From Candidatus Arcticimaribacter forsetii (GTDB lineage Bacteria > Bacteroidota > Bacteroidia > Flavobacteriales > Flavobacteriaceae), in contig NZ_OU342399.1 in assembly GCF_910589745.1 (NCBI RefSeq), positions 248,001-312,000 on the forward strand: 64,000 bases of DNA, given 5' to 3'. Under the pieces are notes generated by a model. It was not told where the DNA came from. It worked only from the letters and a program-made list of their open reading frames with translations, and ran no database searches. The position numbers were made by a program, and so were the translations under genes. Below, piece after piece: positions 19,014 through 27,051 of this stretch; the stretch's first letter is position 1, and each line of letters starts with the position of its first letter.

Positions 19014-20846
19014 ATGAAAAATTCAATTTTTATTTTTCTATCTATTTTTTCATTCAGTACTTTGTTTTCACAGACAGACTCCTTAAGTCTAAAAACAAAT
19101 AAACTTGAAGAAGTGGTTCTTAATTCAACTCGTATTGATTTACCATTATCTCTAAATTCAAGAACAATTCAGGTAATTACTGCAACAGACATTAAGAATT
19201 CTGGGTTAACAAACGTTGTTGCTTTGTTACAGCAAATATCGGGAGTAGATATTAGACGAAGAGGAGTAGAAGGAATGCAGGCAGATTTATATATCCGTGG
19301 AGGTAGTTTTGATCAAACACTCCTTTTAATTGACGGGATCAAACTGGAAGATGCTCAGACAGGACACCACACACTTAACCTTTTACCACCTGTTGATTTA
19401 ATCGAACGAATCGAGGTTCTTAAAGGTCCCGCTGCAAGAATCTATGGGCAAAATGCATTTACGGGTGCAATTAATATTGTGACAAAAGATGCGGGAGAAG
19501 GGTCAAGTAGAATTTCTGTTCAGGCGGGTTCTTATGATCAAAAACAAATCCGATCTACGCTTCAAGCTAAAGGAACTAAAGGAGGATTATTAGGACACTT
19601 TTCTTATAATACGTCAAACGGTTATAGACATAACACAGATTTTATAAACAGAAATTATTTTGTAAAAGGAAACTTTAATGTAAATGAAATACCGGTTCAA
19701 TTCTTAGGATATTTTTCAGACCGTGAGTTTGGTGCTAATGGTTTTTATGCTACACCAACCGCAACAGAACAATATGAAGAAACGGAAGGGAGTTTAGTAG
19801 CACTCTCTAGTGTAATTAAAAATGAAAAATCTGTAATTAAACCAAGAATTTATTGGAGAAGAAGCCAAGATATGTATGTCTATCTTAGACACAATCCAAG
19901 TGTTTATAGAAACTTACATATCACAAACAAAGCAGGAGTTGCTGTAGATTATAGTTTATTTTCTTCTTTAGGAACAACAGGAGTGGGTATTGATTTCTCT
20001 AGAGTAAACATTAGTAGTAATAACCTAGGAGAGCATGATCGTTTAATGACAAATTTATTTTTAGAACACCGTTTTCTTCTTTTAGATCAAAAATTAGATA
20101 TTACCCCTGGTATTGCATTTAATGATTACTCTGATTTTGGAACTCATTTTTTCCCGGGAATAGATTTCGGATATGCATTTAACTCTCAAATAAGAGTTTA
20201 CGGTAACATTGGTAATACCTATAGAATCCCTACCTATACCGATCTTTATTACAATGACAGAACAACTCTTGGAAATCCAGACCTAAAGCCAGAAAGTGCT
20301 TTAGCGTTAGAACTAGGAGCTCGATATATTAATACAAACTTTTCATTTAGTGCTGCATACTTCAATCGTAATTCAGAGAATTTAATTGATTATGTTAAAG
20401 ACACTGAAGATGCTTTGTGGGAGGCTAATAATATTCAAGAGGTCACTACAAGTGGTTTTGAGTTTGAATCTAATATAAGTTACTCGATTAGTAAGCAACC
20501 ACAATCATTACGAATTGGATATACTTATATTAATGATGATGTAAAAGGAGTTACAGAATATAATTTTTCTAGATATTCAATTAATTCATTGAAGAATCAT
20601 TTTACAATTAGCTCTTTTAACCAGTGGTCAAATAACATATCGTCAGGTATTGTGTTAAAGCAAGCTGAACGAAGTTTAGGAGATCCTTATACGGTCTTAG
20701 ATTTAAATACTCAATGGATTTCAACCAACAAAAAATTCAGGGTTACTCTTTTAGCAAATAACATTTTCAATGAAGTGTACACAGAAACTAATCTAGTTCC
20801 TATGCCTGAGGCGAACGGGAGTGTCAGTTTTGAATATTCGTTCTAG
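19014..20846 (+). CDS. TonB-dependent receptor, BtuB-like
   Basis: A 610-residue outer-membrane receptor. It has a signal peptide ending LFSQ, a plug domain (near 45-150, with RRRGVEGMQADLYIRGGSFD and DLIERIEVLKGPAARIYG) and a 22-strand-type barrel ending in SFEYSF with terminal phenylalanine. It has no N-terminal carboxypeptidase-like domain, so it is the compact type related to cobalamin receptors. The ligand is uncertain and no cobalamin riboswitch was recognised upstream. Its 3' end has a decayed copy about 500 bases downstream. Confidence 0.88.
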   Translation: MKNSIFIFLSIFSFSTLFSQTDSLSLKTNKLEEVVLNSTRIDLPLSLNSRTIQVITATDIKNSGLTNVVALLQQISGVDIRRRGVEGMQADLYIRGGSFDQTLLLIDGIKLEDAQTGHHTLNLLPPVDLIERIEVLKGPAARIYGQNAFTGAINIVTKDAGEGSSRISVQAGSYDQKQIRSTLQAKGTKGGLLGHFSYNTSNGYRHNTDFINRNYFVKGNFNVNEIPVQFLGYFSDREFGANGFYATPTATEQYEETEGSLVALSSVIKNEKSVIKPRIYWRRSQDMYVYLRHNPSVYRNLHITNKAGVAVDYSLFSSLGTTGVGIDFSRVNISSNNLGEHDRLMTNLFLEHRFLLLDQKLDITPGIAFNDYSDFGTHFFPGIDFGYAFNSQIRVYGNIGNTYRIPTYTDLYYNDRTTLGNPDLKPESALALELGARYINTNFSFSAAYFNRNSENLIDYVKDTEDALWEANNIQEVTTSGFEFESNISYSISKQPQSLRIGYTYINDDVKGVTEYNFSRYSINSLKNHFTISSFNQWSNNISSGIVLKQAERSLGDPYTVLDLNTQWISTNKKFRVTLLANNIFNEVYTETNLVPMPEANGSVSFEYSF

Positions 20847-21092
20847 GAAAATTGTATTTAATAACCGCCTTGATTTATTATTAAATCATCAACTTTTCAT
20901 AGATTACTTGCCTGCTATTTCTACATTATATTAAATTCAACAGGATCTCATTTATTTGGATAATTTCAATAAATGACTTGTAGGATCATTGAGTAGCATT
21001 TGGCGTAAACTTTAACACACTAATTCTAAATTTTAACTCAGTATAGTGTAACACTTGATTTCTTAAACCGTCTTATACATAAATTATAAGAT

Positions 21093-21209
21093 ATGAAAAT
21101 CAGCCCTGTTTTAGTATTATTATCTTTTATTTCTTTTGCGCAAAATAAACTTCCAACCTTTGATGGAGTAGTCAATTCCGAAGAGTGGAGCCTGGTTAAA
21201 TTGCTTTGA
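21093..21209 (+). pseudogene. Remnant: signal peptide and first residues of a secreted protein
   Basis: A 38-codon frame with a perfect lipid-facing leader (MKISPVLVLLSFISFAQ) followed by KLPTFDGVVNSEEW and then an early stop. The FDGVVNSEEW segment resembles the start of DUF5916/CBM9-type surface proteins, which are hundreds of residues long. No continuation is found in any frame before the next remnant at 21266. This looks like the 5' stub of a lost gene. Confidence 0.5.
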
Positions 21210-21265
21210 AACTAGTGGAACGTTTATCTAGGAAAATTCCATACGATTAGTGTTTTAGAATCACT

Positions 21266-21377
21266 CTATTGAGGTTACGTTTTTATTAAATACTCTTTTT
21301 TAAAGGTGTACACAGAAACTAATCTAGTTCCTATAACTGAGGCGAACGGGAGTATATTATTTGAGTTTTCTTTTTAA
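21266..21377 (+). pseudogene. Frameshifted 3' remnant of a TonB-dependent receptor
   Basis: From 21306 to 21377 the sequence encodes VYTETNLVP-I-TEANGSILFEFSF and a stop, almost matching the end of the receptor at 20775-20846. Upstream, 21268-21300 still resembles the same gene (IEVTFLLNTLF against VTLLANNIFNE) but in another frame, so a one- or two-base deletion separates the parts. It is a decayed partial duplicate or the tail of a lost paralogue. Confidence 0.75.
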
Positions 21378-21384
21378 AAGAAAA

Positions 21385-21855
21385 TCATCTTTTATTGTTG
21401 ATTGCCTGGTAGATTAATTCTTTTTCCCAACCACGATATTGTAATCGGTCGTGTACCTTTTTTTGGCATTTAATCATTCCCAAATGTTCATATTCTTTCC
21501 AAAATTTTTCAAAAAGGAAATCAAAGGTATCCAAGTACTCCTCGGGATCGATTTCTTGCATAGCTTTTTTGATATTCCATGCACTAATACCACGAAATTT
21601 TAATTGGTTTAAAATCCGAACTTTCCCCCATTTTTTTATTCTAAATTTCCCTCGGGCAAAACTTTGTGCAAAACGAGTTTCGTTTAGATAATTATCGGTT
21701 ATGAGTTTACCTATTATCTGATCTATAGCAGCCGGAATCATATGCATTGATTTAAGCTTTTCTTCTACTTCTTTGTGGCAACGTTCTTGGTAAGCACAAT
21801 AGTGTTCAAGTTTTTGTTGAGCTTCGTCTACTGTGTATGATTTTGTATTGTGCAT
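21385..21855 (-). CDS. recX: RecX-family regulatory protein
   Basis: RecX binds RecA filaments and limits recombination. The product is about 156 residues of three-helix repeats, including LEHYCAYQERCHKEVEEKL near the start, the LITDNYLNETRFAQSFARGKFR block and WGKVRILNQLKFRGIS. The start is taken as the ATG at 21855. A TTG two codons earlier gives a slightly longer frame but lies inside the promoter element. No recA is adjacent. Confidence 0.9.
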   Translation of the reverse strand: MHNTKSYTVDEAQQKLEHYCAYQERCHKEVEEKLKSMHMIPAAIDQIIGKLITDNYLNETRFAQSFARGKFRIKKWGKVRILNQLKFRGISAWNIKKAMQEIDPEEYLDTFDFLFEKFWKEYEHLGMIKCQKKVHDRLQYRGWEKELIYQAINNKR

Positions 21856-21858
21856 AGT

Positions 21859-21866
21859 CAAAAGTA
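21859..21866 (-). promoter_or_regulatory. Candidate -7 promoter element for recX (leaderless)
   Basis: Minus-strand TACTTTTG, then ACT, then ATG at 21855. Transcription would start at about the first codon. Confidence 0.4.
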
Positions 21867-21936
21867 CATTTTTAAAATCATTTTTTAGAGTACTAAATAA
21901 ACTCTGGGTTTTGTTTAAGGATTTTTTAAAATAAAA

Positions 21937-21965
21937 AAAGCGACCCTCGTTAAGAAGGTCGCTTT
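21937..21965 (-). terminator. Terminator after the RNase G/E gene
   Basis: A 9-bp perfect stem (AAAGCGACC with GGTCGCTTT, 11-base loop) followed on the minus strand by a T-run, eight bases beyond the RNase G/E stop. Confidence 0.85.
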
Positions 21966-21972
21966 AATAATT

Positions 21973-23529
21973 CTATTGAACACGAATCGGCTTTTTCTTA
22001 TGATCGAAAAAACGATAGTGTAAATATTGATAAGCATCTCGGGGTATAATTTTAACCCGTTTTTTATGCTTTAATAACCATTTGGTTCGGACGGAAGGGA
22101 ACCCCTGGTTTAAATAAGCAGCAATAAAAGGATGAATGTGTAATTCAATTTTCTTTTTTTGATGCTCTGCGTTGTTAACAATTTTGTTAAGATCTGCGTT
22201 GATTTTGTCAAGTAAAACGATTGGAGCTTCAACCTCACCGTTAAGATTTGGATTAGGCTCTTTTGTTTTGATTTTCATTACAGGTCTAACCCGTTGTCGG
22301 GTGATCTGAATGAGACCAAATTTACTAGGTGGAAGAATTTTATGTTTAGTTCTATCAGAACTCATTTCTTTCTTTAAATGTTCAAATAGAATACGTCTAT
22401 TATCACTAGAAGCGAGATCAATAAAGTCTACAACAACAATTCCTCCCATATCACGAAGGCGTAATTGGCGAGCAACCTCTGTAGCAGAAATCATATTGAC
22501 TTCCATGGCTGTCTCTTCTTGGTTTCTCGATTTATTCGATCGGTTACCACTGTTTACATCAATTACATGTAATGCTTCCGTATGTTCTATAACTAAATAA
22601 GCTCCCTTTTGCATGGAAACTGTTTTCCCAAAGGCTGTTTTGATTTGTCGTTCAACTCCAAACTTTTCAAAGATGGGTAACGAATCGGTATAATGTTTAA
22701 GTATACCTGCCTTTTTGGGTGCAATGGTTTGAATATAATCACCTATTTCACCGAATAACTCTTTGTCATCTACGTGAATTCCTGTGAAAGAATCATCAAA
22801 AATATCTCTTAATATAGAGGAAGAACGATCTATTTCGCTCAACACTTTTGTTGGATATTTGTTGATCTTAGAGAGTCGTGCACACATGTTTTTCCAACGC
22901 TGTATTAGCTGTTGTAAATCTGCGTCTAGCTCTGCTACTTTTTTGTCTTTAGCTACTGTTCTTACAATAACACCAAACCCTTTCGGTTTAATGCTTTGTA
23001 CAAGACGCTTTAGACGATTTTTTTCTTCCCGGTCTTCTATTTTTTGTGAGATGGATATTCTATCAGAAAATGGAACAAGAACCATATAGCGTCCAGCTAG
23101 CGAGAGCTCTGAGCTAATTCGTGGTCCTTTTGTGGATATGGGCTCTTTAACAACTTGAACCAAAATCTGTTGGTTCGAGCTAATGGCATCACTAATTACT
23201 CCATTTTTTTCAATATCTTCTTCAAAACGAAAGTTTTTTAATAAATAATCTTTTGTTTTACCTGTACTTACCTGTTTAATAAATTTCAATAAAGTGGGTA
23301 GTTTCGGACCCAGATCATGATAGTGTAAAAAACCATCTTTTTCGTGGCCTACATTTACAAATGCAGCGTTTAGCCCTCCAACAGATTTTCTAACTTTGGC
23401 GAAGAATATGTCTCCAACCGAAAATTTGTTGTCATCTACCTCTTTATTGAGCTCAATTAGTTTTCCGTCCTTGAGTAATGCGAAATCAACTGCAGAGGAA
23501 TTCGATCGTATAATCAATTCTTTATTCAC
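21973..23529 (-). CDS. rng: Ribonuclease G/E family protein
   Basis: An endoribonuclease for rRNA and mRNA processing, 518 residues. It has an N-terminal S1 domain (GDIFFAKVRKSVGGLNAAFVN near 43-63), the catalytic magnesium site in HVIDVNSGNR (about 323-332) and IVVVDFIDL (about 361-369), then QITRQRVRP. The zinc-link cysteines that join subunits in E. coli RNase E/G are replaced by NPNLNGE. The start is a GTG at 23529, supported by the conserved MNKELIIRS start. The long C-terminal scaffold of RNase E is absent. A 137-base leader with two hairpins separates it from the upstream small basic gene. Confidence 0.95.
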   Translation of the reverse strand: MNKELIIRSNSSAVDFALLKDGKLIELNKEVDDNKFSVGDIFFAKVRKSVGGLNAAFVNVGHEKDGFLHYHDLGPKLPTLLKFIKQVSTGKTKDYLLKNFRFEEDIEKNGVISDAISSNQQILVQVVKEPISTKGPRISSELSLAGRYMVLVPFSDRISISQKIEDREEKNRLKRLVQSIKPKGFGVIVRTVAKDKKVAELDADLQQLIQRWKNMCARLSKINKYPTKVLSEIDRSSSILRDIFDDSFTGIHVDDKELFGEIGDYIQTIAPKKAGILKHYTDSLPIFEKFGVERQIKTAFGKTVSMQKGAYLVIEHTEALHVIDVNSGNRSNKSRNQEETAMEVNMISATEVARQLRLRDMGGIVVVDFIDLASSDNRRILFEHLKKEMSSDRTKHKILPPSKFGLIQITRQRVRPVMKIKTKEPNPNLNGEVEAPIVLLDKINADLNKIVNNAEHQKKKIELHIHPFIAAYLNQGFPSVRTKWLLKHKKRVKIIPRDAYQYLHYRFFDHKKKPIRVQ

Positions 23530-23586
23530 TCTGAGTAGTATTGTGTCAATACATAAAAATGTATTAACGATTAAACAATAATTTTT

Positions 23587-23628
23587 CAGGATTTATCCTG
23601 TGAAACGCAACCTTAATGGTGCGTTTCA
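23587..23628 (-). promoter_or_regulatory. Two adjacent hairpins in the RNase G/E leader
   Basis: One dyad is CAGGAT-TT-ATCCTG at 23587-23600. Next to it a 9-bp perfect stem pairs TGAAACGCA (23601-23609) with TGCGTTTCA (23620-23628), extended by ACC/GGT with a bulge. There is no T-run on either strand, so it is not a classic terminator. It lies between the small basic protein gene and the RNase start, where a structured leader could be a processing or autoregulatory site. Confidence 0.5.
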
Positions 23629-23666
23629 TTTCAAAGAACAATGAATTTTTTTAAGTGTATTCTACA

Positions 23667-23756
23667 CTATTTTTTCTTGTGACGGTTAGCTCTACGTCTT
23701 TTCTTACGCTTGTGAGTAGCTACCTTATGTCTTTTACGTTTTTTACCGCTTGGCAT
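23667..23756 (-). CDS. Tiny basic ribosomal-type protein (bL38-like)
   Basis: A 29-residue protein starting MPSGKKRKRHKVATHKRKK, with about two thirds of its residues Lys, Arg or His. Short proteins of this kind are conserved in Flavobacteriia beside the RNase G/E and HU genes. I recall it matching bL38, a large-subunit protein described from the Flavobacterium ribosome, but cannot check this here. It lies 21 bases downstream of HU on the same strand and is too short for most gene finders. Confidence 0.75.
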   Translation of the reverse strand: MPSGKKRKRHKVATHKRKKRRRANRHKKK

Positions 23757-23777
23757 AATGTGTGTTTTATTAGTTAA

Positions 23778-24068
23778 TTATTTTACTGGTACGCTCGACT
23801 TGATACCTTCAACAAATATTTTTGCTGGTTTAAATGCTGGGATATTATGAGCAGGGATTTTAACAGCAGTGTTTTTAGAAATGTTTCTTCCTGTCTTTTC
23901 AGCTCTTGTTTTTACAACAAAACTTCCAAATCCTCTTAAATAAACATTTTCGTTTTTCTCAAGAGAATTTTTCACCTCAGACATAAACTTTTCTACAGTT
24001 GCCTGTACATCACCTTTGTCAATTCCTAATTGTTCCGATATGTTCGAAACGATTTCCGCTTTCGTCAT
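23778..24068 (-). CDS. HU/IHF-family DNA-binding protein
   Basis: A 96-residue histone-like protein. MTKAEIVSNISEQLG is the typical start, then VYLRGFGSFVVKTRAEKTGRN is the start of the DNA-binding arm, and KIPAHNIPAFKPAK completes the family. It bends DNA as a dimer. It is probably cotranscribed with the tiny basic gene just downstream, from a TATATTTG promoter 41 bases before its ATG. Confidence 0.96.
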   Translation of the reverse strand: MTKAEIVSNISEQLGIDKGDVQATVEKFMSEVKNSLEKNENVYLRGFGSFVVKTRAEKTGRNISKNTAVKIPAHNIPAFKPAKIFVEGIKSSVPVK

Positions 24069-24109
24069 GATTAATTATAAATTATAGTTTTTCTAAATTT
24101 TGGAGATTG

Positions 24110-24117
24110 CAAATATA
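24110..24117 (-). promoter_or_regulatory. Candidate -7 promoter element for HU
   Basis: Minus-strand TATATTTG, matching TAnnTTTG, 41 bases before the HU ATG. No -33 element was seen. Confidence 0.5.
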
Positions 24118-24187
24118 TAAATTTAATATTAGAAATATATTAGGCTAATCCATTAATATTTACCTTTTTAAATCGGGTACTAAGCAT

Positions 24188-24195
24188 TACTTTTG
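24188..24195 (+). promoter_or_regulatory. Candidate -7 promoter element for mutY (near-leaderless)
   Basis: TACTTTTG followed by CAAGTA and the ATG at 24202, so transcription would begin near the start codon. Confidence 0.4.
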
Positions 24196-24201
24196 CAAGT
24201 A

Positions 24202-25251
24202 ATGACTTGGACAAATCTATTAATGGCTTGGTATAAGACACATAAGAGGTCTTTTCCTTGGCGAAAGACACGTGATCCATATAAAATATGGCTCTCTGAA
24301 ATAATTTTACAACAAACTAGAATTGCACAAGGCACTCCTTATTATAAAGCTTTTGTAAAAGCTTTTCCAACAGTTAACGAATTGGCTGCCGCAGACGAAG
24401 AAGCTGTTTTGAAACTATGGCAGGGTTTGGGGTATTATTCTAGAGCTAGAAACTTACATCATACTGCAAAGTATATAGTTTCGGAATTTAATTCCGTTTT
24501 CCCCGATAATTTTAAAGAGCTAGTAACGCTTAAAGGAGTTGGTGATTATACTGCTAGTGCAATTTCTTCGATCTGTTTTAAAGAACCTCAGGCGGTAGTT
24601 GATGGAAATGTTTATCGACTTTTATCACGATATTTTGGCAAAAACACCCCCATTGATGCTTCTTATGCTTTAAAGGAATTCAAAAGTCTAGCTTCAGATT
24701 TAATGGGCAACGAGGATCCAGGTGATTTTAATCAAGCCCTTATGGAATTCGGAGCATTACAATGCGTACCCAAAAATCCAGTATGTTCGAATTGTCCTTT
24801 TCAAAACAATTGTATTGCTTTCAATCAAAATCTGATTTCTCAATTACCATTTAAGAAAGGAAAGATTAAGGTAACCTCAAAGTATTTCAATTATCTTGTT
24901 TTTGTAACTCCAAAAAAGGAAACTATTTTAACTCAAAGAACAGCTAAAGGGATTTGGCAGCAACTATATGAATTTCCCTTATTAGAAAGCTCAGGGATAA
25001 TTGAAGAAACCGATATCGCTAATGATCCATTACTTTTAAAGTATACAAACCCTGAAGGTATTCAAATTATAAAATTGAACGAAAAACCAATTAAGCACAA
25101 ATTATCGCATCAACAATTGTATATTACGTTTTGGAAAGTTAAAACAAAAGATATTTTAGGGCCTTTGATTTTAGAAAAAAATATACGTAACTATCCGGTT
25201 CCCATTGTTTTAGGTAACTTTATTGAAAACTTTTACCTCTCTAACCAATGA
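24202..25251 (+). CDS. mutY: A/G-specific adenine glycosylase
   Basis: Removes adenine mispaired with 8-oxoguanine. The 349 residues show the glutamate-bearing LSEIILQQTRIAQG, the helix-hairpin-helix LKGVGDYTASAI, the catalytic aspartate in AVVDGNVYRLL, the [4Fe-4S] ligand set in CVPKNPVCSNCPFQNNC, and a C-terminal NUDIX-like 8-oxoG recognition domain. The ATG at 24202 is preferred over a TTG three codons earlier because that TTG lies inside the promoter element. It is divergent from HU and 43 bases ahead of ssb. Confidence 0.96.
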   Translation: MTWTNLLMAWYKTHKRSFPWRKTRDPYKIWLSEIILQQTRIAQGTPYYKAFVKAFPTVNELAAADEEAVLKLWQGLGYYSRARNLHHTAKYIVSEFNSVFPDNFKELVTLKGVGDYTASAISSICFKEPQAVVDGNVYRLLSRYFGKNTPIDASYALKEFKSLASDLMGNEDPGDFNQALMEFGALQCVPKNPVCSNCPFQNNCIAFNQNLISQLPFKKGKIKVTSKYFNYLVFVTPKKETILTQRTAKGIWQQLYEFPLLESSGIIEETDIANDPLLLKYTNPEGIQIIKLNEKPIKHKLSHQQLYITFWKVKTKDILGPLILEKNIRNYPVPIVLGNFIENFYLSNQ

Positions 25252-25257
25252 CTTTAT

Positions 25258-25265
25258 TATATTTG
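25258..25265 (+). promoter_or_regulatory. Candidate -7 promoter element for ssb
   Basis: TATATTTG, 29 bases before the ssb ATG and just after the mutY stop. It may drive ssb-gldE-gldD. Confidence 0.5.
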
Positions 25266-25294
25266 AATATGTTTAACCCTATAAATCTATCATT

Positions 25295-25708
25295 ATGAGT
25301 GGAAGCCTTAATAAAGTTATGTTAATTGGACATCTTGGAGATGACCTGAAAATGCATTATTTCGAAGGTGGAGGATCAATCGGAAGATTTCCTTTAGCTA
25401 CAAACGAAACCTACACAAAAAAAGCAACTGGTGAGAAAGTAACAAACACTGATTGGCACAATGTTGTTGTAAGAAACAAAGCTGCAGAAATTTGCGAAAA
25501 GTACCTTAGTAAAGGTGATCGAATTTATGTGGAAGGAAAAATTAAAACACGGAAGTGGCAAGCTGAGGATGGTACTGATCGATACAGTACTGAAGTCATT
25601 GTTGATGATTTTACATTTTTAACAACAAAGAAAAACTCTAGCGAAGGAATACCCCCTTCGCAACCACCTACACAAGAATCTTCTAAAGAAGAAGATCTAC
25701 CTTTTTAA
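25295..25708 (+). CDS. ssb: Single-stranded DNA-binding protein
   Basis: Protects single-stranded DNA in replication and repair. The 137 residues form one OB-fold (MSGSLNKVMLIGHLGDD, TDWHNVVVRNKAAEI, YVEGKIKTRKW), followed by a short proline/glutamine linker and the acidic partner-binding tail EEDLPF. It is the first of the ssb-gldE-gldD group, an order known from gliding Flavobacteriia. Confidence 0.96.
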   Translation: MSGSLNKVMLIGHLGDDLKMHYFEGGGSIGRFPLATNETYTKKATGEKVTNTDWHNVVVRNKAAEICEKYLSKGDRIYVEGKIKTRKWQAEDGTDRYSTEVIVDDFTFLTTKKNSSEGIPPSQPPTQESSKEEDLPF

Positions 25709-25724
25709 TTTAAACTCAATTTAA

Positions 25725-27032
25725 TTGGACCCAGAACCCTTAAGCATCTTTAATTTATTAATTTCTATTGAACCTATTATTGGTTTAAAATTTTTATTAC
25801 TTGCCTGTTTGCTAATAAGTTCAGCGTTAATTTCTGGGGCAGAGGTTGCCTTCTTTTCTTTAACCCCCTCTATTTTAGAGGAACAAAAAGAAGCCTACCC
25901 CAAGAAAATTGAAAGAATTGAAAATTTACTTCAAAAGCCTAAAAGGTTATTAGCTACTATACTAGTAGCTAATAACTTCATTAATATTGGAATAGTATTA
26001 TTATTTGCTTCTTTGGGGAATTTGTTTTTTGCAAATATTGAAAGTGAATTTCTTAGATTATTTATAGAAATCGGAATTATAACTTTTACTATACTTCTCT
26101 TTGGAGAGATTCTACCAAAAATTTATGCCAATAAGAACAGCTTACTTTTTTCAAAATTTATGTCTGGAATAATCTATTTTTTAGATCGTAAATTACTTTC
26201 AGTAATTACAATTCCAATGAGTAGTATAACTGTATTTTTAGAGCGTAATTTTGGACAGAAGTCTAACAATTTTTCAGTAGATACCCTTTCTCAGGCACTA
26301 GAATTTACAGAGCAAAAAGATACAACTAAGCAAGAAGATCTAATTTTGCAAGGAATTATAAATTTTGGAGCAACAGACACAAAACAGGTAATGTGTCCTA
26401 GAATCGATGTGTTTGCTCTTGAAAAAGAAATGGCTTTTGATGAAATATTACCTTTAATTATAGAAAAGGGATTTTCTAGAATTCCAGTTTATAATGATAC
26501 AATGGATCAAATTGACGGTATCTTATACGTTAAAGATTTGATGCCTAATATTAATACACCTAATTTTGACTGGATCCAACTTCTTAGAGAGCCTTATTAT
26601 GTTCCTGAAAACAAAAAGCTAGACGATTTGTTGAATGAATTTAAAACTAAAAAAATACATTTAGCTGTTGTTGTCGACGAATACGGAGGAACTTCTGGGA
26701 TTGTTACTCTAGAAGATTTAATAGAAGAGATAGTTGGAGATATATCGGATGAATTTGATGAAGATGAATTGGAGTTTTCTAAAATTGATTCTAAAAACTT
26801 TGTGATTAATGCAAAAGTTAGTCTTAAAGATTTTTATCGAATAATTAATCTTAAAGACTTCGAGGCTTTTGAAAAAGCAAAGGGTGAGGCTGAAACACTT
26901 GCAGGGTTTATTCTTGAAATAGCTAGACAACTTCCTGTTTATGGCCAAGAAATTGTATTTGAAGAAATTATATTTAAAATTGAATTAGTTGATAGAAAGA
27001 GAATTAAACAGATTAAGGTTACTCTTCCTTAA
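25725..27032 (+). CDS. gldE: Gliding motility-associated membrane protein GldE
   Basis: A 435-residue inner-membrane protein of the CNNM/CorC type: an N-terminal DUF21 region with about four membrane segments (to ~190), two CBS domains (near 215-335, with VMCPRIDVFALEK and HLAVVVDEYGGTSGIVTLEDL) and a C-terminal CorC/HlyC domain. In gliding Bacteroidota GldE acts with GldD. The start is a TTG at 25725, because the next ATG falls deep in the membrane part. It lies 16 bases after ssb and just before gldD. Confidence 0.9.
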   Translation: MDPEPLSIFNLLISIEPIIGLKFLLLACLLISSALISGAEVAFFSLTPSILEEQKEAYPKKIERIENLLQKPKRLLATILVANNFINIGIVLLFASLGNLFFANIESEFLRLFIEIGIITFTILLFGEILPKIYANKNSLLFSKFMSGIIYFLDRKLLSVITIPMSSITVFLERNFGQKSNNFSVDTLSQALEFTEQKDTTKQEDLILQGIINFGATDTKQVMCPRIDVFALEKEMAFDEILPLIIEKGFSRIPVYNDTMDQIDGILYVKDLMPNINTPNFDWIQLLREPYYVPENKKLDDLLNEFKTKKIHLAVVVDEYGGTSGIVTLEDLIEEIVGDISDEFDEDELEFSKIDSKNFVINAKVSLKDFYRIINLKDFEAFEKAKGEAETLAGFILEIARQLPVYGQEIVFEEIIFKIELVDRKRIKQIKVTLP

Positions 27033-27051
27033 CTTAAACTATCTTTATTCT

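Larger units (their letters stand above)
20847..21384. other. Gene-poor decayed region
   Basis: About 540 bases between the BtuB-like receptor and recX with no intact gene. It contains a 5' stub (21093-21209) and a 3' receptor remnant (21266-21377). The first ~240 bases show nothing recognisable. No transposon ends were seen. Confidence 0.6.

Noticed and set aside
20842-21240. Shared ctaggaaaatt sequence at about 20843 and 21227 as the border of a duplication
   Set aside because: Eleven bases in AT-rich DNA is within chance, and the sequence on each side does not match.
22310-23581. Several plus-strand frames opposite the RNase G/E gene
   Set aside because: They are antisense to a well-supported conserved gene and show no domain.
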